A stretch of 64,000 bases of DNA. Source: Desulfuromusa kysingii (GTDB lineage: Bacteria; Desulfobacterota; Desulfuromonadia; Desulfuromonadales; Geopsychrobacteraceae). Each line of letters starts with the position of its first letter. Positions within the stretch are counted from its first letter, which is position 1. The notes below the pieces were generated by a model that worked only from the letters and a program-made list of their open reading frames with translations, ran no database searches and was not told where the DNA came from. Shown here piece after piece: positions 52,848 through 61,506 of this stretch. Location of the stretch: NCBI RefSeq assembly GCF_900107645.1, contig NZ_FNQN01000002.1:248001-312000 (forward strand), in the 5' to 3' direction. Both the position numbers and the translations under genes were made by a program.

Positions 52848-55223
52848 TCAACAGCACACTCCGTCCAACACCCGCCTTACCGTTTGGATTAATTCCGGCA
52901 TGGTCAAAGGCTTCATGAGAAAAGCATCGGCACCGAAATTTTTAACTCCATTTTCATCAACCTTGTTGCTATAACCGGTGCAGACAATGGTACGAATATC
53001 GGGCCTGATCTTCTTCATCTCCAGAATCAGCTCCCGACCGGTTAAACCCGGCATAGTCTGATCTGTGAGCACCAGTTGGAAACCGTCGGCATTGGCAGCA
53101 AACAGTTTCAGAGCTTCCTGACTATCAGTCATCACCGAGACCTGATAACCCATCTCGGTCAACATGGTGTGACTCATTGTGGCGACCATCTCATCATCGT
53201 CAACCAGAAGGATTCGCTCGTCCCCGCTGGGCAACCCGGTGACGTTAAGCATGGGCTCATCGGCAGTTGCCCCTTCACAGACAGGGAAGTAAAGGTGGAA
53301 GGTTGCCCCTTGTCCGTTGTGACCTTCGACGGTAATCATCCCCTTAAGCTTTTCCATCACCCCTTGAACCGTCGCAAGCCCCATTCCGGTATGCGTCTCT
53401 TTGGTGGTGAAAAAGGGGTCGAAAATCTTTCCTTCAAGCCCTGGAACAATGCCGCAACCGGTATCCTTCACGCTAAGGTGAAGATAGCAGCCGGGCTGAC
53501 AAAGGGAGTGGGCAGAAATTTGCTGTTGTTGTAATTCAACAGTTTCCAAGCTGACAGTCAGGCTCCCCTGATCTTCCATGGCATGGACCGCGTTATTACA
53601 AAGGTTAAGGAGAACTTCCTGAACCTGAGAAGCATTCGCTTGAATGTAGACAGGAATACTTTCTGGGCTTAAGTTCTGCTGTAAACAGACACTGCTGGGG
53701 ATGGTCGACTTGACCATGTCAATCACTTCGGCGATCGTCTCAGAGAGTTGCAACCGCTCACTACATTGATCGTCCTTGCGGCTGTAGGTCATGATCTGTT
53801 TAATCAGGTCACGGGAACGCAGAACGGCAGTTTTAGCGCGGTCAATAAACTCATTGACCTTAACAGGATCGTAGCGTTTTATTTGTGCCAGTTCGAGATT
53901 ACCGAGAATAACAGAAAGATTGTTATTGAAATTGTGAGCCATACCTCCGGCCAGAACACCGATGGCTTCCATCTTGTACTTCTGCTGCAATTGGTGTTCT
54001 AGGTCTCGGCGATCGGCTTCAGCTTTGACCCGATCGGTGATGTCATGGATGATGGAGAAAAGCAATACCCTCTTTTGTACCTGGATGGTGGTCGAATAAA
54101 CTTCAACGGTCCGGACTTCCCCGCTGACAATCCGGTGCGGAAAAATAAAATGGTTCTCTTGCCCCTGATAAACACTTTGCCACGCCTTGACAATGATATC
54201 AGGGGATTCCATGTTGATCTGATTTATATTGGTCGCAATCAGTTCTTCATGTGAATAGCCATAAAATCTCTCTGCCGCCAGATTGGCATCAACGATCAAA
54301 CCATTGTCAGGATCAACCAGAAACATCACCGCACTGTTATTCTGGAACATCTTCTTAAAGCGTTCCTCACTCTCGCGCAGGTTTTCCTCTGCTTTTTTTT
54401 CTACGGTAATATCCCGCGCGACCGCTACGGCTCCAGCGATGTTCCCCTGACGGTCAAAGTAGGGAGCGAAGCTATAGGTTCCAATCCAGGTTTCACCGGT
54501 ATCCTTGCGACTTAGGATATACTCAACATTGGCCTCAGACTCCCCTCGCAAAGCTCTGGAGATTGGCCATTGAGACAAGGGGACCGGCGTCATATCCATC
54601 TGGTAAACTTGTAGGATTTTAGAGTATTCTGCTAAATGAAAGGTATATGCGTCCTTGTTTTTGAAGCGATGAAAACCAGCAAAGGCCTCGTTCAGATAAA
54701 TCAGCTTCCCGGTATTATCCGAGACAAATACCGCATCGACCATCCCCTCTAGAATTTCATCGACCTTATCCTGATATCTCTGACGCTCCAGTTCGGCTTC
54801 TTTGAGGGCAGTGATGTCATTACCGATCGCAAGAATTTCCTCGAGGTTCCCTTCATCATCAAGAATCTCTTTATTCGTCCAGGTCACCCAAACCGTTCGA
54901 CCGTCTTTGGTTATATTTTCACTCGAGACCGATACATATTGGCTGGGATTTTTTGTAATATCTGCAACCAGTTGATCGAGGTAGCGTCCCGTACTTTTTT
55001 CGACGTCCGGAACAATTGTCATGACCTGACGGCCCAGCAGCTCATCAGCGGTGTAACCGAAAAAGCGCAAGCCAAAACTATTGATATAACGGATGATTCG
55101 GTCCTTATCCCAGCGGATAATAATACTGTTTGCAGACTCAAGGAGCTCACGAGTGAAATTGAGCTCTTTTTGCAACTTTGAATTTTCTTCCTTTAGCTGT
55201 GATACGGACTCATCGTTCATCAT
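52848..55223 (-). CDS. PAS-domain hybrid sensor histidine kinase
   Basis: The 791-residue protein has an N-terminal coiled coil, then three PAS domains (about residues 25-145, 155-285 and 290-410), a HisKA dimer domain with the phospho-His in GGMAHNFNNNL, an ATPase domain with GCGIV and GMGLATV boxes, and a C-terminal receiver (about residues 670-790) with LLVDDDE and LVLTDQTMPGL. No membrane segments are visible, so it is probably cytoplasmic. It should autophosphorylate and pass phosphate to its own receiver; no DNA-binding partner lies next to it. Confidence 0.9.
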   Translation of the reverse strand: MMNDESVSQLKEENSKLQKELNFTRELLESANSIIIRWDKDRIIRYINSFGLRFFGYTADELLGRQVMTIVPDVEKSTGRYLDQLVADITKNPSQYVSVSSENITKDGRTVWVTWTNKEILDDEGNLEEILAIGNDITALKEAELERQRYQDKVDEILEGMVDAVFVSDNTGKLIYLNEAFAGFHRFKNKDAYTFHLAEYSKILQVYQMDMTPVPLSQWPISRALRGESEANVEYILSRKDTGETWIGTYSFAPYFDRQGNIAGAVAVARDITVEKKAEENLRESEERFKKMFQNNSAVMFLVDPDNGLIVDANLAAERFYGYSHEELIATNINQINMESPDIIVKAWQSVYQGQENHFIFPHRIVSGEVRTVEVYSTTIQVQKRVLLFSIIHDITDRVKAEADRRDLEHQLQQKYKMEAIGVLAGGMAHNFNNNLSVILGNLELAQIKRYDPVKVNEFIDRAKTAVLRSRDLIKQIMTYSRKDDQCSERLQLSETIAEVIDMVKSTIPSSVCLQQNLSPESIPVYIQANASQVQEVLLNLCNNAVHAMEDQGSLTVSLETVELQQQQISAHSLCQPGCYLHLSVKDTGCGIVPGLEGKIFDPFFTTKETHTGMGLATVQGVMEKLKGMITVEGHNGQGATFHLYFPVCEGATADEPMLNVTGLPSGDERILLVDDDEMVATMSHTMLTEMGYQVSVMTDSQEALKLFAANADGFQLVLTDQTMPGLTGRELILEMKKIRPDIRTIVCTGYSNKVDENGVKNFGADAFLMKPLTMPELIQTVRRVLDGVCC

Positions 55224-55507
55224 TCTACCTCTCGGTTTTAGTCTTCTTCGAGGATGGAAATTGCGAACTACATAACCACGTTGACATTAATACCATTATT
55301 GTATTTGGTTGTTCATCTCTAATCTATTGTTATGTTTCACAATTGTCAATTTATACCTAATTCCCATTGCCATTTTATATTTTTATTCATCTGTGCCGCT
55401 GGCGTTTCCTTTCATACCCATTCAAATCACTGCCACCTAAAGAAAATCTGGATGAAACCGCCTCAGTTCGTTATGATGTGGTTTCACAACAACCTAACGA
55501 GGTCAGC

Positions 55508-55711
55508 ATGTCAGAAGAAAAAAGTGCTTGGATGTGCCATATTTGTGACTATCATTCAACGATTGGTTCAGGGATCGCCTGTAGTGAATGCTTCAAGATT
55601 ACCTGTAATGAACATATAACCACAGCGACTGTGATGAATCCCGAATCCGGACTTTATGAATTAAAAAACATCTGTGTCGAATGTCAGTTCAAAAAAACTC
55701 TAAATCACTAA
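55508..55711 (+). CDS. Small cysteine-rich zinc-binding-like protein
   Basis: The start at ATG 55508 has GAGG seven bases upstream; the longer frame upstream is non-coding. The 67-residue product has three CxxC-type pairs: MCHICDYHS, CSECFKITC with NEH, and CVECQFKK near the end. The spacing with a trailing histidine looks like a B-box or double zinc-knuckle fold. I do not recognise a named family. It lies 42 bases before the Sui1 gene and may be co-transcribed. Confidence 0.6.
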   Translation: MSEEKSAWMCHICDYHSTIGSGIACSECFKITCNEHITTATVMNPESGLYELKNICVECQFKKTLNH

Positions 55712-55753
55712 TATTAGCCATAAAGCCCTGCCCTGCCGGGCCATGAGAGAATT

Positions 55754-56113
55754 ATGTCAAACTCCAACAGCAGACTCGTATACTCGGATGAAATGGGATC
55801 GACGTGCAAAAACTGCGGTCACCCGCTACAAAAATGCCATTGCAACCAGCAACCAGACAAGCACCCCAAAAGTGATGGGATCGTGCGGATTCAACGTGAA
55901 ACCAAAGGGCGTAAAGGCAAAGGGGTGACAATTTTAACCGGAATCCCTCTGAACGGGCCCGAACTGAAGTCATTGGCAAAAACGCTGAAACAAAAGTGCG
56001 GCACCGGTGGAACCATCAAAAATGGGGTGATTGAAATCCAGGGGGACCACCGTGACCTGCTATTTGATCTTCTTTCAGCAAAAGGTTGGCAGGTTAAAAA
56101 AGCGGGGGGATAA
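55754..56113 (+). CDS. Sui1/eIF1-like translation factor (YciH type)
   Basis: The 119-residue protein has a short N-terminal zinc-finger-like CKNCGHPLQKCHC and then the eIF1/SUI1 fold: VRIQRETKGRKGKGVTILTGI, KCGTGGTIKNGVIEIQGDH and a final VKKAGG. The YciH/SUI1 factors influence start codon choice on the ribosome; the bacterial role is only partly known. Its stop codon lies inside a G/C hairpin at 56102-56129. Confidence 0.88.
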   Translation: MSNSNSRLVYSDEMGSTCKNCGHPLQKCHCNQQPDKHPKSDGIVRIQRETKGRKGKGVTILTGIPLNGPELKSLAKTLKQKCGTGGTIKNGVIEIQGDHRDLLFDLLSAKGWQVKKAGG

Positions 56114-56129
56114 GCGGATCCCCCCCCGC
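56102..56129 (+). terminator. G/C hairpin at the end of the Sui1 gene
   Basis: GCGGGGGGAT is complementary to ATCCCCCC plus CGC with a few unpaired C residues, across a short loop that contains the stop codon. There is no T run, so it may pause or only weakly terminate transcription before the membrane protein gene. Confidence 0.4.
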
Positions 56130-56198
56130 AACTTAGCTACCGAAATAGATTATTCAAGCTATCCACCCGCTTTATTTCAAGCAAGGCAGAATAGCAGT

Positions 56199-57056
56199 AT
56201 GGCTCTCCCAAAATACATCACCTTTAACAAACACAACCAACAGATGATCACGGTTCTGTTTTTCTGCCATTTAATCTGGGGATTAGCTCTGGTGGCTTTC
56301 TGCTCTGTCGGTCAACGGATGAGCCCGGAAATCCCTTGGTTGACGGCCATATTCCTCGCCTTGCAACTTTATTCCGCGGCACAACTGCTGCTTCCGGCTC
56401 TGCTTCTAGAGCAAGAAAAACGTTCGCGCGGATTTTATTTTTTTTGGTTTAGCATCATGGTCCTGACCTTATTGCTGATCAATAAAATATCGATTGTTGG
56501 GATCTGGCAACTCCCACTAGTCGGGGTCAAATCCGGGTTGTTACTGTTCACCGGAACCCTGATCGGAACGGTACTGGCCCGCTTCGTCAACAAACTCTGG
56601 GAAGTAATCCCCATATGTATTGCCATGGCTCTGGCTGACCTTTTCAGTTGGTGGCTCGGACCGACGGCTAACTTTGCCAAAGAGATTGAACAATATTACC
56701 TTGCCCCGGTGGGATCACCTCCACTCATCGACATCGTTTTGGTCAAGTTGGCTCTCCCGAATGCGACCAGCCTGGTCCCGGTATTTGGGATCTCTGATTG
56801 GATCATGGTCGCCTTCTTCGTCAATGTTTCACAACATTACGCCATCAACGACAATCTGCTCGGGTTGTCCGGTGCGGGATCGGCAACGGGAACACTCCGG
56901 AGTCGCTATCTGCCGGTAGCCGTTGTGGCTCTCTTTACTGCTGTTATCCTGGCTCAGTCGAGCGGATTGTTTATTCCCGTATTGCCGCTGATTGCCACGA
57001 TGATGTTGCTCTGGTATGCCGTCCATCAACTGCGTTCAGGTCAATCGACGGATTAA
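56199..57056 (+). CDS. Unknown polytopic membrane protein
   Basis: The 285-residue protein (ATG 56199; weak AAGG at about 12 bases) has seven to eight hydrophobic segments, for example ITVLFFCHLIWGLALVAF, WLTAIFLALQLYSAAQLLL and VVALFTAVILAQSS. It has a WWLGPTANFAKEIEQYYLAPVGS loop and conserved-looking FGISDWIMVAFF. I do not recognise a family. It sits between Sui1 and an esterase, one base from the next start, which suggests co-translation with the esterase. Confidence 0.6.
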   Translation: MALPKYITFNKHNQQMITVLFFCHLIWGLALVAFCSVGQRMSPEIPWLTAIFLALQLYSAAQLLLPALLLEQEKRSRGFYFFWFSIMVLTLLLINKISIVGIWQLPLVGVKSGLLLFTGTLIGTVLARFVNKLWEVIPICIAMALADLFSWWLGPTANFAKEIEQYYLAPVGSPPLIDIVLVKLALPNATSLVPVFGISDWIMVAFFVNVSQHYAINDNLLGLSGAGSATGTLRSRYLPVAVVALFTAVILAQSSGLFIPVLPLIATMMLLWYAVHQLRSGQSTD

Positions 57057-57057
57057 T

Positions 57058-57972
57058 ATGGAAAAATCGAAATTCATCAAAGCCTTTCTCAATGCCAAAC
57101 CGCTGCCGCTCGATAATATCACCGAGGCCAGAAGACTCGAAAACGCCCGCTCTTCAAGATCGGCAAAAGTTCCTTTTCCCGGGCATATTGACAATGTTAC
57201 AGCGGACACAGCGGCGGGAACAACCAAAGTCAGAATCTACACCCCCGCGGGAATTGGCCCCTTCCCCATCATTTTATACATGCACGGAGGTGGCTTCAGT
57301 ATTGGCAGTCCCGAGACCACCGATAATCTCTGCCGGGTTTTCGCCAAAACGGCAAAAGCGGTTCTGGTCAGTGTCGACTATGCTCTGGCTCCTGAACACA
57401 AGTTCCCTTATGCGTTGGAGGAATGTTATCGAACTGCGCTCTGGATTCTGGAGAATGATGTCGCCCTCAATATCAGGGCAGACCAGTTGATCATTGCCGG
57501 AGACAGTGCTGGAGGAAATTTGGCAGCGGGGGTGTGTCTGCTGGCTGGGACGAGAAAAGATTTTAGCCCCATCTATCAAGTATTGTTCTGCCCGTCTCTT
57601 GATCTACAAACAGAGCATCAACACAAAATCAAAGACGTCAATGACAACCTGCTAACAGCCGAAAACAGCCGGACCTTCAGTCACTATTACCTGCAAGATC
57701 CAAATGACGTCAGCAACCCGTTGGTATCACCGCTTTTGGCAGAAGATCTTTCCAACCTCCCGCCGACGACGATTATCACCGCTGAGCTGGATGCTCTGGC
57801 GGCCGAAGCCATTGCTTACGGGAAGCGGTTGCAAGCGACAGGAATCGCCGTAATCCACCGCCACTACCTTGGGCAGGTTCATGACTTTGTGTTGTTTGTG
57901 AAGTCCTTGGATGAAGCTCGGGAGGCGGTTGAATATAGCGGCCATGATCTCATCAGGATAGTGGCCGAATAA
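57058..57972 (+). CDS. Alpha/beta hydrolase, hormone-sensitive lipase (HSL) family
   Basis: The 304-residue protein has the HSL-type HGGG oxyanion motif (YMHGGGFSIGSPET near residue 76) and the catalytic serine in GDSAGGN near residue 150. An Asp and a His for the triad are plausible in the C-terminal stretch (AELDAL and GQVHDFVLF). Such esterases cut short acyl esters. It starts one base after the membrane protein stop, so it may act on the lipids or metabolites handled there. No signal peptide is present. Confidence 0.88.
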   Translation: MEKSKFIKAFLNAKPLPLDNITEARRLENARSSRSAKVPFPGHIDNVTADTAAGTTKVRIYTPAGIGPFPIILYMHGGGFSIGSPETTDNLCRVFAKTAKAVLVSVDYALAPEHKFPYALEECYRTALWILENDVALNIRADQLIIAGDSAGGNLAAGVCLLAGTRKDFSPIYQVLFCPSLDLQTEHQHKIKDVNDNLLTAENSRTFSHYYLQDPNDVSNPLVSPLLAEDLSNLPPTTIITAELDALAAEAIAYGKRLQATGIAVIHRHYLGQVHDFVLFVKSLDEAREAVEYSGHDLIRIVAE

Positions 57973-58091
57973 CCACCAGAATCTGTACCGTAAACCAACC
58001 TTTAAACTTCTCCAGCGGGTTTAGAAAAGATGACTGCTGCTGGCGGTCATAACGGCTCGTTGCAGCCATTTTCACGCTTACAGATCAATAT

Positions 58092-59207
58092 TCAGACAAT
58101 ACTCACCGGGGCAAAGCCCCCCCCTGCGGTTTTCATATTGGTCACCTGCCCTTGATATAACCGAGCCCCGACGCCAAGCAGATGATTACGATAAACAAAC
58201 AGACGGACGTCCATTTTATACTCCTGCCCCTCTGTAGACGTCTCAACCGATGGCGGAACCAACTGCTGAACTAGGGTTGTTTCAGGATCAAGATCAGCAA
58301 ATCGTTTTCTGGTGATCCCTTTCCCGAGAAGAACTCCGCGACCGCCAAATGCGGTGACCGGTTTAAAGATCAACTTTTTTCGCCGTGACCAGAGATCACC
58401 CTCATCCTGCCCGGACAACAGGGAACTGGGGGGAACGACTTTTAGTAGCAACGCGGTATCTCTGGCTGACAGACCGAGATTGTCCAGCGACTCAGGATCA
58501 GACCAAAGCACCATCCTCCGCTTGTCAGCCAACAATCCGTAAGCAAAAGGGTTGGGGGAGAGACAAACCTGAGCGGTTAAATAGGCCTTTTTAAGTTCCT
58601 GCATCGGCTCAGTTTCAAGAAAAAAATCACAATGACGATTATAGATCAGGTCGACCTTTTCAGCGTTGAAATAGACACCATCGGCTTCCACCTGAAGATC
58701 TTCCGGGGAGGCGACATGGGCGTCAATGCCATTTTCACACAACCAATCGCGGAAACCGATCATTTCGAGAAACAGTGCCTGCTGGTCCAGGTTTTCATCC
58801 ATGATGATAACCCTCTTCAATGGCTCATCAGCCGCAGAAAAATCCTGCCACTCCTGCAAGAAACTGTTCAACAATCTGCGTTTGAAGCGGTTGGAGAGAG
58901 CTGAACGGGTAGACGTTCCAGCCTGTTGCTCACTGAGCCAAGCGATATAAGCACCACCGGCATTCGTATTGACCTCGATCAAGCGTGGACCATCGGCGGT
59001 TAAGTGAAAATCATATCCCATCATCAATGCGGCGTGGTTGGGGTCAAAGCGGGCAACCTCGGGTAAATCAGGGAAGACTTTGTGGCGATAGCCACTGGAC
59101 TGGCTTACTCGAAACAGCAAACGCACCAGCCGCAACATTTCACACAAATCCTGGCGGGGAATATGGGCCCTCACCCGGCTGATAAGGGATTGGTTATCTA
59201 TAGACAT
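58092..59207 (-). CDS. ATP-grasp-fold protein of unknown function
   Basis: The 371-residue protein has ATP-grasp-like features: LIEVNTNAGGAYIAWL near residue 80 (Glu and Asn as in metal sites), and KLIFKPVTAFGGRGVLLGKG with ATP-binding lysines and a glycine loop near residue 285, then EYKMDVRLFVYRN. The order, with EVN before the KP loop, suggests a circularly permuted ATP-grasp. It follows the LOG-family gene by 10 bases with AAAAGG upstream. Substrate is unknown; a nucleotide-linked or peptide-ligase role is possible. Confidence 0.65.
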   Translation of the reverse strand: MSIDNQSLISRVRAHIPRQDLCEMLRLVRLLFRVSQSSGYRHKVFPDLPEVARFDPNHAALMMGYDFHLTADGPRLIEVNTNAGGAYIAWLSEQQAGTSTRSALSNRFKRRLLNSFLQEWQDFSAADEPLKRVIIMDENLDQQALFLEMIGFRDWLCENGIDAHVASPEDLQVEADGVYFNAEKVDLIYNRHCDFFLETEPMQELKKAYLTAQVCLSPNPFAYGLLADKRRMVLWSDPESLDNLGLSARDTALLLKVVPPSSLLSGQDEGDLWSRRKKLIFKPVTAFGGRGVLLGKGITRKRFADLDPETTLVQQLVPPSVETSTEGQEYKMDVRLFVYRNHLLGVGARLYQGQVTNMKTAGGGFAPVSIV

Positions 59208-59217
59208 TATGCACCTT

Positions 59218-60243
59218 TTAAAAAGAATTAATCCTGCGGATAAAGGACTTCAGCAAACCATAACTGCGCCGGTTAAAATCAACGGATAACCGTGGCAAGT
59301 GTTTCAGATCGGGCTGATCATCTTCTTCAGGAAAGTGAGAGCACAGACTCATCTTCCCTCCGGGGATCAGAATTCCACTAAATTCATTGGTGAGAATATG
59401 GAGATGATCAGAATCAAGAACTTTATTGAGGCGAATGATCAACTTGTTTTTAACAAACCGCAACGAGTGATAATTACGATAGAATTCATCTATGACCCGA
59501 ACCGCTTCATCAGGATCACGGGTTATGGTGAACAGGCTGAAATCCTCACCAGAGATCAATCCCCTTTTCAGCAGGCTTTCTTTGAGAAAATCCAGCCAGT
59601 CAGTCCAATAACCACCTTCATCATCGATCATCACCAGTGGAATCGGTGGATTTTTTCCCGTCTGAATTAAAGTCATAATTTCCATGGTTTCATCCAGAGT
59701 TCCAAACCCTCCCGGGAACATCACCACGGCATCGGCCTCTTTGAGAAAAGCGACTTTGCGGTTGAAGAAGTATTTATAGGTGATCACTTTTTCATCTTTG
59801 TCCATCACCGGGTTGGTGTCCTGCTCAAACGGGAGACGGATATTAACAGCGAAGGAGTTTGCCGCACCTGCCCCCTCGTTGCCAGCACGCATAATTCCAG
59901 GGCCGCCACCAGTAATGACCATATAATTGTGTTCCACCAGCATCCGGGAAAACTCAACGCAGGTTTTATAGATCGGCGCATCGGCAGGAGTTCTGGCACT
60001 GCCGAAAATGGTTACTTTTCTACGGTTTCGATACGGAGAGAAAACCTTATTGGTGTAACGCATTTCTTTCATCGTTGTGCGCATCAATTTTTGGTCAGCC
60101 AGGTAATCATTCTCCTGACCCGACTTCAAAGCTCCCAGAATCATCTGGCGAATCATATCAGGATGATGAACTCCGGTTTTCCGCATCAGCTGGTCAATAA
60201 GCTCATCTATCACTCCGTTACAGCGATCAAAACGTAATGGCAT
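59218..60243 (-). CDS. LOG-family nucleotide phosphoribohydrolase-like protein
   Basis: The 341-residue protein has the LOG core: VTIFGSARTP, VITGGGPGIMRAGNEGA and the diagnostic PGGFGTLDETMEIMTL at about residue 177. LOG enzymes and their PpnN relatives release the base from nucleoside 5'-monophosphates. The N-terminal 60 residues are a helical extension and the C-terminal 90 residues are unlike the short plant-type LOG, closer in length to a PpnN-like arrangement. The start is backed by GAGGAGG. It follows rnpB on the same strand. Confidence 0.85.
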   Translation of the reverse strand: MPLRFDRCNGVIDELIDQLMRKTGVHHPDMIRQMILGALKSGQENDYLADQKLMRTTMKEMRYTNKVFSPYRNRRKVTIFGSARTPADAPIYKTCVEFSRMLVEHNYMVITGGGPGIMRAGNEGAGAANSFAVNIRLPFEQDTNPVMDKDEKVITYKYFFNRKVAFLKEADAVVMFPGGFGTLDETMEIMTLIQTGKNPPIPLVMIDDEGGYWTDWLDFLKESLLKRGLISGEDFSLFTITRDPDEAVRVIDEFYRNYHSLRFVKNKLIIRLNKVLDSDHLHILTNEFSGILIPGGKMSLCSHFPEEDDQPDLKHLPRLSVDFNRRSYGLLKSFIRRINSF

Positions 60244-60285
60244 AGCAACCTCCTCCTGATCTTTTCAGTTCATTGTGCTCCCACG

Positions 60286-60320
60286 AAAAAAGCGGCAGCA
60301 TGATATTATCATACTGCCGC
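60286..60320 (-). terminator. Terminator of rnpB
   Basis: GCGGCAG and CTGCCGC, with an inner ATGA/TCAT helix, form a stem at 60292-60320. It is followed on the minus strand by six T residues (60291-60286) directly after the RNase P RNA. Confidence 0.8.
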
Positions 60321-60327
60321 AAAAAAA

Positions 60328-60735
60328 GTGGCCAAAGAAGTACGTAAGCCGGGTTCTGTTTCCCGCTGAAGTTACCCGCAACGGGACAGTGATCATTCAT
60401 CTAGGACCGTCGTTGCCAACGGTCTCCAGCAGCCAGACCCGGGAACTTTGGGCGGACAACCCTCAAACGTTCCCCTATTCGACCTTGCTCCGGATGGGGT
60501 TTACCGAGCTTCTGACGTCACCGCCAGAACTGGTGAGCTCTTACCTCACCCTTTCACCCTTATCCACACTGCGCCCGAAGGCTGGTGTAGACGGTCTCCT
60601 CTCTGTGGCACTTTCCCTGAGGTTACCCTCGGTTCCCGTTAGGAACCATCCTGTCCTGTGGAGCCCGGACTTTCCTCCCTCCAACGCAGCTAATGCTACG
60701 ACAGACGGCGATCACCTGTCCTTCTTTGACCAAAT
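60328..60735 (-). ncRNA. rnpB: RNase P RNA, bacterial type A
   Basis: On the minus strand the region has the hallmark GGAGGAAAGTCCGGGCTCC, an ACAGGACAGGATGG helix and a late CTAGATGAATGATC, ending in AACCCGGCTTA. The two ends pair as the P1 helix (GGTCAAAGAAG with CTTCTTTGGCC). This is the catalytic subunit that trims tRNA 5' ends. It is about 408 nt long, near the usual size of type A RNA. It has a promoter at its 5' side overlapping the upstream gene and a terminator at its 3' side. Confidence 0.95.
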
Positions 60736-60741
60736 TTGATG

Positions 60742-60770
60742 ATTAAGAAATATTCAACATCAGTTGTCAA
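60742..60770 (-). promoter_or_regulatory. Promoter of rnpB
   Basis: On the minus strand TTGACA (60770-60765) and CTTAAT (60747-60742) are spaced by 17 bases, and RNA would start around 60735. The -35 box overlaps the last codons of the upstream zinc-ribbon gene. Confidence 0.55.
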
Positions 60771-61470
60771 TTTCGACATAAAGAATCCGGTTACAGTGGG
60801 GGCATGTCTGGATTTCTTCAACTTTGAGCAGCTTGTTATACTGTTGTGGCGGCAGCTGCATATGGCATCCAAGACAGGCTCCATTGCTAGCTAACGCGAG
60901 AGCAAGTCCGCCCCTGCGTTTAAACAAAGTATGATACTTACGCAGCAGGCTCACAGGGAGTTCAGTGGCAACAGACTCGCGGGCCTGAGTCCGTTTGAGC
61001 AGAATTTCATCGGCTTCTGCCAACGATTTTGCCAGCTCAGCACCGCGAGCTGCTGAATTTTCCTGGATCACTGCAAGTTCTTCCTGTTTTTCCTTGAGGT
61101 CTGCTTCCAACACAGCAACTTCTTGTTGCTTGGACAGCATTTGCTCCTCAACATCTTTGTTGGCCTTCTTAGCGGTATCGATCTCTTTCAGAACCGCAAC
61201 ATATTCCTTCTGCGTTTGAATCTCCGGTAACCGAGCCTCGACCCGATTAACATTATCACGCTCCTTCAACAAACCTTGCTGTAATTCAGCTTCTGCCTGT
61301 CGCAAAACAGCAACCTCTTCGGTCAACTGGTCGAGCATCTCCTGCACCCGTGTCGCATCGACTTCAAAGTCTTTCAATTCTTTATGGTAACCTTCTCGGG
61401 TTGCCTCGATAGCGCTGATCTCCTGATCAATCTCCTGCAGATCTTTCAGCAAGTTCATTGTGTTTTGCAC
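60760..61470 (-). CDS. Coiled-coil protein with C4 zinc-ribbon domain
   Basis: The GTG at 61470 is preferred because GGAGG lies eight bases before it; an ATG at 61485 overlaps that ribosome site. The 236-residue protein is mostly a long coiled coil (residues 5-170, Glu/Gln/Leu heptads) and ends in a zinc ribbon with CLGCHMQLPPQ and CPHCNRILY. It belongs to the CT398-like family often beside nif3 and rnpB, as here. Function is unproven; CT398-type proteins bind transcription or secretion partners in other bacteria. Confidence 0.85.
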   Translation of the reverse strand: MQNTMNLLKDLQEIDQEISAIEATREGYHKELKDFEVDATRVQEMLDQLTEEVAVLRQAEAELQQGLLKERDNVNRVEARLPEIQTQKEYVAVLKEIDTAKKANKDVEEQMLSKQQEVAVLEADLKEKQEELAVIQENSAARGAELAKSLAEADEILLKRTQARESVATELPVSLLRKYHTLFKRRGGLALALASNGACLGCHMQLPPQQYNKLLKVEEIQTCPHCNRILYVEIDN

Positions 61471-61506
61471 GTTAATAACCTCCATTTTCAGTCAATGTTG
61501 TGACAG

